Source: Pseudomonadota bacterium
GTDB taxonomy: Bacteria; Myxococcota; UBA9042; PHBI01
Reading direction: 5' to 3'
NCBI GenBank assembly: GCA_005788935.1
Contig: SYAK01000386.1
Coordinates: forward strand, 1 to 13,452
DNA: 13,452 nt
Positions 1-9,500 of this stretch are shown here, in pieces. A program made the position numbers and the translations under genes. The notes under the pieces were generated by a model, which ran no database searches, had not been told where the DNA came from, and saw nothing but the letters and a program-made list of their open reading frames with translations. Positions within the stretch are counted from its first letter, which is position 1. The number at the start of each line of letters is the position of its first letter.

Positions 1-599
1 CCGATCGCCAGGCCCACGGCCTCGGTTGCGCCGTCAGGAGCCCGAAGGGCGGTCGCCGTGACGCCGTCCCAGCGCCAGGTGGCTGGCTCGCCGCGGGTCG
101 TCTGGGCGAGCGCCACGCCGCTCCGGAAGCCCACGAGCCGGGCGCCCGCCGTCCCATCGTCAAAGCGCGCGACGACCCCGTCGGTCCCGCGCAGGGCGAC
201 GGTGGCGGCGCCGGAATCGGCCATGGCCGCGCCAGCGACGCGCCCGGCCTCGTCCGGCCCGAGGAGCGTCGGGCTCGGTGGGGCCGACCACAGGCGAACC
301 GCGACGGGGGTGTCGTCACCGGGGTGGAAGAAGGCCTCGACGCCCGCGTCCGTCGTGCGCAGGCCTGCGGCCGCACCGGCGTCATTCAGCCCGGTCGCGA
401 CGCCCGGACCGAGGATGCGGACGTCGTCGCCGGCCTGGCCTGTCCAGACCACGGCGTACTCGCCGCCCTCGCGGTCGGTCATCGTGCCCGCGACGACACC
501 GGCCGCGTTGACCGCGCGCGCCGCGCTCTTGACCGCGCGGCCGCCGAGGTTCGTCATGCGGATCGGCACCGGGACATCGCCCGGCTTCGCCGCGTAGTC
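1..599 (-). other. second HAF-like block, truncated by the window edge (residues 3960-4158)
   Basis: After the cysteine array the protein returns to the HAF-like style: AVNAAGVVAGTM near residue 3989, LNDAGAAAGL near 4028 and PDEAGRVAGAAM near 4071, with AFFHPGDDTPV between them. The block is still open at the left edge. Confidence 0.55.
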
Positions 600-3500
600 G
601 CACACGCCGGTGTCGGGGTTGCAGAGGCCCGGGGCCTCGCAGACGCCGGGCTCACCGCAGACCACGCGGTCGCCGCCGCCGCAGACGCCAGCCGCGCAGG
701 CGTCGGTCCGCGTGCAGAGGTCGCCGTCGTCGCAGGCCGCACCGTCTTCGACCGGCTCGGCGAGGCACCCCGACTCCGCGTCGCAGGTATCCGTCGTGCA
801 GACGTTGCCGTCATCGCAGGCGATGAAGCGGGTCCCGGCACAGGCGCCCGCCTGGCACGACGAGGCCGACGAGCAGGCGTTGGCGTCGTCGCAGAACGTG
901 TTGTCGGCGACGTTCTCGCGGACACAGCCGCGAGCGGGCTCGCAGCGCTCGGCGGTGCACGGGTTCGCGTCGTCGCAGGTGACCGCGTCGCCCGCTCCGC
1001 AGCGTCCCGCCGTGCAGATTTCACGCGAGGTGCAGGCGTTGCCGTCGTCGCATCCCGTCCCGTCAGCGACCGCGTCGGCGACGCAGCCCGTCTCGGGGTC
1101 GCAGGCGTCGGTCGTGCAGAGGTTGCCGTCGTCGCAGGCGAGGAAGCGCGAGCCGGTGCAGGTGCCCGCCCGGCAGATCGAGGCCGAGGAGCACGCATTA
1201 CCGTCATCGCAGACCGTGTTGTCGGCGACCTTCTCCGCCACGCAGCCGACCGCCTTGTCGCAGCGGTCGGCGGTGCACGGGTTCGCGTCATCGCAGGTCA
1301 CGGCGTCGCCCGCGCCACAGACGCCCGCGTTGCAGATCTCCCCGGTCGTGCAGGCGCTGCCGTCGTCGCAGGCCGTGCCAGTCGGGAGGGTCGGAGCGGA
1401 GCAAGCGCCCGTGCCCGGGTCGCACGTACCGACCGCGTGGCACGGGCTGTCCGCCGTGCAGACGACCGGCTCGGCGCCGACGCAGGCGCCCTGCTGGCAG
1501 GTGTCGACCGTCGTGCAGAGCGAGCCGTCGCTGCAGCTGACGCCGTTCGTGACCGGCGGCGCGATGCAGCCGACGTTGATGGCGCAGCTGTCGGCGGTGC
1601 ATGCGTTGCCGTCATAGCACACGAGTGAGACCGTCGCCACGAGGTTCGACACCGTGGGGAGGGTGTCCGCGGCCTTCGCCCAGGCCTGGTTCGCGAGCAG
1701 GCTGCCAGAGGCGAGGGTCGCCGTGCGCCGGGTCTGGACCTCGATCGTGGTCGAGGCGCCCGGCAGGAGCTGGGGCAGGGTGACCCGGAAGTTGCGGGTC
1801 GCGGGGTCCCAGGTGCCAGCCGAGGCGCTCACGAAGTCGAGTCCGACGGGCAGCGCGTCGACCACGAGGACCTCCTTCAGGCCGCCCGTCCCGGTGTTCC
1901 GGACGGTCAGCGCGATGGTCGCCGTGGCGCCGTCGATGAGGCAACCCTCACCCCAGGCCTTCGTCAGGGTGAGCCCGGGCTCGCACGACCAGCGGATGGC
2001 GGGGTCGTTGCTCAGGCGGCGCAGCTCGCCGAGGCGCAGTTCGGCGCGCGCGGTCGCCTCGACGGGGAGCCCCATCACGGCGGCGTCGTTCGGGCCAGTC
2101 GGGGTGAAGGCCGTGTCGGTGGCGTACGCGAGGGTGATGGCCTGACCCGGGGCGATGGAGACGCAGCGCCAGATCGGGTGTCCGGTCGTGCCGTTCTCCG
2201 CGGTCGTGGTGCCTGGCGTCCCGAGCGCCGTCATCGAGCCCGCCACGAGCGTCAGGCCGGCTGGCAGGGTGTCGCCGAGGTCCGCACAGGTGACCGCGGC
2301 CGCGCTGGTGTTCGTGGCGGTCAGCGTCCACGTGACGCGCTGGGGGGCGCTGGCGGTGTGGCACACGGTCGGGCTGTTGGCCGTCTTGATGACGTGGACG
2401 CCACCGGTCGCGACGACAGGTCCGACAGAGCCCTTCGCCTCGGCCGGACAGGCGCGGGTGCCTGTCACGAAGGCGCGGACGACGTTCGTGTTGGCGCTCG
2501 TGGCGCGGAAGAGCACCTGGGTGGCTGCGCCAGGGGTCAGCGTGCCGAGCTGCCAGCTGAGCTCCTGGCCGTTCTGGGACGCGCCGTCGGTCAGGCTCTT
2601 CGCGACGAGGGCCGTGCCCGACGGGAGCGCCACGCGCAGCGCCGCGCCGTCGACCTGGCGCAGCCCGGGGTTCGTGACGGACACGGTCCACAGCACCGAG
2701 TCATCGGCCGCGACCGTGCCGCGCCCAGCGACGACGGAGACCGCGAGGGCGCCTTCGCTCGGGGCGAGGACGCTCTCGGCGCTGGCCTGGTTGTCGGCGG
2801 CGTCGAGCTCGGCCGCGGTCGTCGTGACGTCCGCCTGGAAGGAGGCCCGCGACCCGGCGGCGCTGCAGTCTTCGGACACGACGGTCACCTCGAAGCTGCC
2901 CGTGGCGCCTGCGGGCACCGTGCCGAGCTCGACCGTGACGAGGCCCGCCGTCGTGGTGGCGCCCGTCGGAGCCGAGACCAGGCTGAGGCCAGGTGGCAGC
3001 GCGAGCGAGGCGGTGGCCCCGGGTGCCGCGGCGTTGCCGTTGTTGCCCCACGGCACCTTGACCGTGAAGGGCAGGTTGACCGGCACCTGAGCGGGCGCCG
3101 TGACGCCCACGTGGAGGTTCGGCCACTCGCCGACGCTGACGGTGGCGGTCGCGGTGTCGTTGGCCGGGTCGCAGTCGACGGTCGCCGCGCTGACGGAGAC
3201 CGAGGCGGTGTGCGTGCTGTTGGGCGAGAGGTCCATCAGCGTGGCCGGGCCGTCGAGCTCGCGCGAGGCGCCTGCGGCGAGCGTCAGGTCCTCGATGAGC
3301 GTCTCGGATCCGCCGCCGAAGCCCTCCGACCCGGTCCCGACGAGCGTGATGCCCTTCGCGACGCCCGGCCCGCGGTTCGTCACCGTCACGCGGAAGGAGA
3401 CGGGCACCTCGGTCACGCCGGCCTCGGGCGCGATGACGCCGGGGGTCGCGACGACCGTCACCGCGAGGTCGGCCCGGTTCATCGGGATCGTCGCGCTGCT

Positions 3501-6500
3501 GCGGTCGTTGCGGTCGGTGACCTGCGGGGTCGTCGTCGAGATGGTCGCCGTGTTCGTGATGCTGTCGGCACACACGCCCGCGACCTCGGTGTCGAGCGTG
3601 AACGACGGGTTGCCCGCGGTCCGGTAGACCACGCGCCAGTCGAGGAGTGCCATGCGGTCGTCGGCGCCGCGGCGCGACCAGAGGTAGGGGCGGTTGAAGC
3701 CGCCTTCGAGGTTTGCCGACAGGCCGTATGCGTGGCCCAGGACCAGGCCGGACGGGCTGACGGACACGCGTCCCTCCCAGGCGTACTCGGTCGTGTAGGT
3801 CTCGCGGATGCTCGCGCTCGGGTCAAAGCCGTCGACAAAGTGGTAACGGGTGCCGTCCCAGAGCCCGGTGCGGGCGTACTCGGCCCAGTCGGGCGGCGCC
3901 TCGCGCGTGTAGAGGGTCACGAGCACCTCGCCTGCTGCGGTGCGGCCGAAGGCGGCGCCATACCAGTAGGCGGCGGGGAGCTGCAGCACCGTGACGACGC
4001 CCGCTGGGGACACGATGACCGGGACGCTGCGACCCTCGGGTCCGGCATACGCCGCCCCGTAGCCCCAACCGTCCGCGTTGAGGCCGTGGAGGCGGACGTC
4101 ACTGACCCCCTCGCCGCCGACCTCGACGGCCTGTTGCCCGTCCCAGATTTCGCCGCTCGGCAGGGCGACCCGCCCCGCGTCGTCGATGCCGATCGGGTAG
4201 TTGTTGCCGAACGACTCGGCGACCGCGAGCTGGAACTCCTGTGTGGCCGGCTGCCAGCGGAACGGGAGCCGCTCGTCCCACTCGGCGCCGTCGCGCCGGA
4301 CCCACAGCCCGCCCGCGACCCACCCGGACTCGCTCTGGTAGACGTTGATGGTATCCATGCGAGGGCGCAGCGCGACCCCCTCCGTCAGGACTTCGACGTC
4401 GGCGAGCGTCAGGCCTCCGACGCGAGACCAGGTGAATGGGACGGCGGCCGCGACGTGCGGGAGCGGGCGGAGCGGACAAACCGCGGTGATGACGCCGCTG
4501 CCGCCGTTGTCAAAGGCGACGAGCAGGCGTCGCAGCTCGGCGTCCCACGCGACCGAGGATGCGCCGGGGGTCGTGAGCGGGAAGGTGGTAACGCCAGTCC
4601 AGAAGCCCTCTGAAATCAGGAGGTTGCTCTGCAGGCGGTCCAGCAGGTAGTAGCGTCCGTCGTCGTCGACGGTCATGTCCCAGTCGGTCCCGTCGCTCGT
4701 GTATCCGGTGTGCCAGCAGCTCGACGAGCTGTTCGACAGATAGACCATGCACAGCGCCAGCGAGGTGCCGATCTTGCGGGCCCCCAGGACATATCCGTCG
4801 TGCTGACCCCGCGCGAGCGTGATGAGCGGAACGTTCAGGGTGACAGAGGCCAGGGGCTGAAGGTCGGGCGTGTAGACGGCCAGGGACTGGCCCACGAGGA
4901 CCACGACGCGTCCGTCCGCGAGCGCCGTCCCGGTGACCGCGGCCCCGCCGAGGTTGACGGCGTCGCTGGCTGCGGTCACGCCGTCCGCCTCGAAGCGTCG
5001 GATTCGGCTCTGGGCGGCGCCCACCTCGAGCACGTAGACGCGCCCGTCGATCGGGCTCGTGAAGACGCTGCGCGGTCCCGTGAAGGGCGACACGGCCGGC
5101 CCGCTGCCGCTCGGCGCGAGCGTGTTCGAGAAGGTGCGCAGCCCCCCGTCTCCCGTCATCGCGAGGACGGTGGTCCCCGAGACGGCGAGGCGCCTCGCGT
5201 TCGGGAAGCCGTCACCTGCCGCCAACTCGACGCGCCCGAGCTGGCCACCGACCTCGGCGCAGGTCTCGGGGGCGTCCGGGCGGTCAAAGAACGCCATGCC
5301 AGCGGCGACGCCGGCGTCATTGATGGTCGCGAGGCCCACCGAGACGAGCGGTCCGAGGCCGGCGACTGGCTGGGCCGCGAGCTCGTCGGAGACGGCAGCG
5401 CCGACGTCCACCAGGCCCCCCTCCGGGCTGTAATGAAACGCGTCCGAAACATTCGACAGATAGGTGTTCCGGTTGTCGTGACTCGTGTTCGACAACTGTC
5501 CGACGACCTCGCCCGCGGCGTTCATGTCGAGCGGGAACAGATTGCGTGTGTGGTCGTTGTAGGGCGGGAAGACGGCCTCGCTGTCGATGATCTCCGGCTC
5601 GCCGTCCTCGGGGCCCCACAGGAACATGTTGCCGTTGCAGCCGCTCATGCGCCACGCGTCGCGGACGAGGCCGACCGCGCGCCCGCTGTCGCTGACCGCG
5701 GTCGGTTCGAAGTACATCTGCTGCCCCATGGACGAGAGGTCCCCCATGCAGGCCTCGCGGACCGGGTAGACGCCGTCGAGCAGCGCGGCCTTGCCCGTCT
5801 CTGGGCCGGAGAAGTGGGCCGCGAGCCTGAGGGACGGGTGCGCGTCGGCCGCGATTCCGGAGAGGTCGAGGACACCGCCTTGTGGATAGGGGACGCGCGC
5901 GAAGCCGTCGATGGCCTCGCCTGTCGCCGCGTCGAGCACGCTGTAGCGGATGTCCCGCGCGGGCGAGGTCGTCCGCGGCGCCTCGCTGATGCGGGCGCTC
6001 TCCCACCGCGCGACGGTCGACGCTTCGCCGATGGCGGGCGAGGTGTAGGTCGAGCTCGCGCACGACGCGCTCGGCGCGCACATCGGGACCGAATAGGCGT
6101 CGCACACCGCGCTGTCGAGACCCGCCTCCCGGACACACCGGGTTCGTGCGGTCGCGAGGACCTTCGAGGCCTGCCCGCACGAGTCGGCCACGCTTGCGGC
6201 CGCGCTCGCTGCCACGCCGGCCTTCTGGCTCGCTGTCACGACCTGACCGCCGTCGCCCTCGAGGCAGGTGGCGCAGGTCGCCCCGTTCGGGCATTTCTGG
6301 CAGAGCGCGCAGCCTTCTCGGGTCTCGCAGGGCGTGCAAGGGACCGCACACGTCTCCACGGCGCCCTCGCCGCAGGGCATCGGCGGGCTGCAGGCCTCGA
6401 TGAGCCCGTTCGGGCCGACCGTGGTGGGGACGGGATATCCCGCAGCCGCGGCGATGCCCGGGAGGCGGAACAGCGAGGCGTCGAGCCAGCCGTTCTGCAT

Positions 6501-9500
6501 GAGCGCGCCGAGGTTCGACCACGTCCGCAGGGCGTCCGGGGTGTCGCTGCAGGCCTCGCGGGCGCAGGCGGCGCAGTCGACGTCCGGCAACAGCCACGCG
6601 CAGGCGCCAGCGGGCCGGTCGCCCTTCGCCTCGGCGTCGACGCAGTCGGCGAACATCCGCCCGAGGTGCCCCGAGAGGCTGACGCAGGTCGCCGTGTAGG
6701 CGTGCACCCCGCACGACCACGGCTCCTCGTCGGCTGGACACACGCTCGGCGGCACCCCGGCCTCTCCGGCGAGGCAGGCGTCGAGCATGCGGAAGTCAGT
6801 GCTGCAGGGCGTTCCTTCCGTATTGCCACACGGAATGTGGGCGCAGCTCGACGGGTCCGTGGCCTCCTTCAGGCAGGCTGCGTGGCTCGCGTCGCGGCCG
6901 TAGGCGAGCTCGCTGCAGGCGTCCCATGTGTCGGCCCGGTCAGGCAGCTCCCAGTACCCGGGCAGCCAGGTGCAGCCGTCGTAGCAGCCACGGGACGTGT
7001 AGGTCGCGGGGGAGACGGGCGTCCCGTCCGGGCATCCGGTGACGGCCGGGCGGCAGACGGGGCAGCAGGCGTCCTCGGGGGTCCATGTGCCGTTCGGGCA
7101 CTCGGGCGGCGCCGCACACGTCACGCGTTCGCACTTCGCGCCGCTATCCGGGACGACCGCGCCGAGGGCCTCGTCGGTCCGGGTGCCATCATGCGTCCCG
7201 AGCGCGAAGTCGGCTGGCGTCGTCTGGATGAAGAGGCCGCCGACGGGCGCCGGGATGTCGCCGAGCGCGGTCAGGCGGAGGTGGGTGACGTCCGGGTCGG
7301 GCACTCCCGCGGTCGCAGGGTCCTCGGCGCCGAAGGTCAGGCCGCCGTCGGTCGAGACCGCGAGCGTGAACAGCTCGGGGTCGAAGCCCGCGGTCGAGCC
7401 CGAGATGTAGACGAGACCCTCCGGGATGGCGTCCTCGATGACCACCCCGGCCGCGGGGTGATCGCCCGCATTGTTCCAGCCGATTTCAAACCGCAGCGTG
7501 TCGCCCGGGTCGGCTGGCGCGCCCGCGCCCGCGAGGTTCGTGACCGACTTCTCGACGAGCGGATCCGCCCGGTTCACGGCCGTCAGGCACTGCGCGACGT
7601 TGTTCGCGAGCAGCTCCTCGGTGCCGGCACCCGGCGTCCACGCGACGCCGTAGTCGGTCACCACGCGCGCGGTCGGCATGAGGCGGCTGCGGTTCGGGAC
7701 GCCGTCCCCGACGGTCAGCGTCAGCGGCAGGCGGGCGCGATGGCCGGGACGGAGGCCGACGCGGCGATAGTAGTTGGCGCTCGCGGGGTTGGCGTCACCG
7801 AGCAGGTAATGGCCGTCGTGCAGCGTCCACGCCGGCGTCGAGGCGCGCGGCAGCCCGTTCGCGTCGATGGTCGAGACGGGCTGGCCGTTGGCGTCCACAA
7901 CCTCGACGCTGCCGGCCGCGGCCAGCGTGAGGCCGACTGGGAGCTCGCTCCGGACCTTGAGACCGAAGGCTGGGACGGTGCCCGAGTTGGCGACTGTGAC
8001 CGCGAAGCCGGCCGTGCTGCCGGGGGTGACGCCCGGGAATACGCCCTCGGGCGTACAGGCGGCCGTCACGCCGACGTCGATGCCGGGGACTCGGACGGTC
8101 GCGCAGCCGCGGTTGTTCGAGGGGTCCTGGTCGCGGTAGCCCGGCGCCATCGAGACGCCCGCGCAGGTGTCGAAGGTGCTGCCTGCGAGGACGAGCTCGC
8201 CCGCCGGGCTCGTCAGCACCGCTGACACCTGGACCGTTCGCTCGGGTGCGAGCGGGGCGAGGTTGCCCGCGACGAAGGCGATGTGCGACACGGTCCCGCC
8301 AGGCGTCTGGGTCCAACCGCCCGCGCCGGGGTTGGCGGCGTTGAAGGCCGGGGCCGTGCCTGCGCCGCCCGCATGGAACCAGACGGCCTCGCCGTTTGGC
8401 GCCACATGGCCGACGTACTTCACGTCGACGGAGCCGTCGGCCGTCGGAATGGGACCGTCAGGCAGGCTGTCGATGACGACCACGCCCCCCGCGACCTCGT
8501 TCGTCCGGTTGCCGTAGCGCAGCGTCCAGGTCACGCGCTCGCCAGGCTTTGCGGTCGCTGGGCCGGCCTTGGTGACCCACGGGTCAGGCAGCGGGGTCGT
8601 GATGTCGACGCAGCCCTCGTTGGCGTAGTTGGCGTCCTCGCCAGTCGATCCGTTGATGTTCGCGCAGTTGCGGATGGTCGTGCCAGGCATGACACCGGCC
8701 TTCACACGTGCGCCGAGGATAATCGACACGTCGCCCGAGCGGCCGGGGATGCGGCCCGGATGGCCGGCGCCGAGGGTCAGCGCGCTGGTGGCCCCGCCCC
8801 AGAACAGCTCGCCTGCGAGCGAGGTGGGGGCGGAGGACGGCTTGAAGGCCCACGGCGCTGGCGTGACCGTCACGGCCCCGGGGATGAGCTCGAGCTGGGC
8901 GGGAAGGCGGTCGCGGAGGACGACGTCGAGGGCCTCGTGTGCCCCCTCGTTCGAGACCACGAGGGTGTAGTTGAAGGCCTCGCCAGCGCGCGGTGACGGG
9001 TTGTCGACGAGCTTGCGGATGTACAGGTCGGCGTTCTCGACGAGGATGGTGCAGGCGGCCGAGCCGGAGCGCGTGCTGGCGTCGCCGCCGATGGCGGTTC
9101 CGGTCGCGTCGGGGATGAGGAAGGTGCCCGAGGTGAGGTTCGCCTCGGCGCGCACGGTCACGAGGAAGCGGCCGCCTTCGAGGGGGCGCAGCGGGCCGAC
9201 ATCGGCGCTGAAGCCGTCGGGCAGCAGTGTCACCGAGGGGGCGGCGGCCCCGGGCTCTTCGTCGAGGCGGACGTCGTTCCACGCGTGCGCGACGTTCAGG
9301 ACAGAGAGCCCGTCGGGGGCGCGGCCGACGATCGTGACGCCGGTGTCGAGGTTGGCCGAGTCATTGTCATAGTCAACCGCATACGTAAACGACGCCCCTG
9401 TCGCGACGACGTCGACGCAGCTCTGGGTCATGCGGAGCCCCGGGCGCCCGGTGACGGTGAAGTTGACCTTGTTCGAGATGGCCTGGACGAGCTCGCGCGA

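Noticed and set aside
600..1619. CRISPR-like array suggested by regular repeats
   Set aside because: The repeats are in-frame protein repeats with varying sequence and no constant repeat/spacer pattern.
5317..6741. Minus-strand open frames in other registers, such as this one and 9373-10794
   Set aside because: They overlap the real frame on the same strand, are Arg/Pro/Gly-rich and show no domain. They are shifted-frame shadows.
4710..8225. Very long plus-strand open frame (over 1100 codons) opposite the giant gene, with similar ones at 2178-4613, 324-1628 and 10323-11897
   Set aside because: All lie in the frame that pairs codon for codon with the giant gene. Because its codons end in G or C, the antisense codons start with G or C and cannot be stops. 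The translations are low-complexity Arg/Ala/Gly/Asp-rich and carry no domain, while the minus strand reads as recognisable modules throughout.
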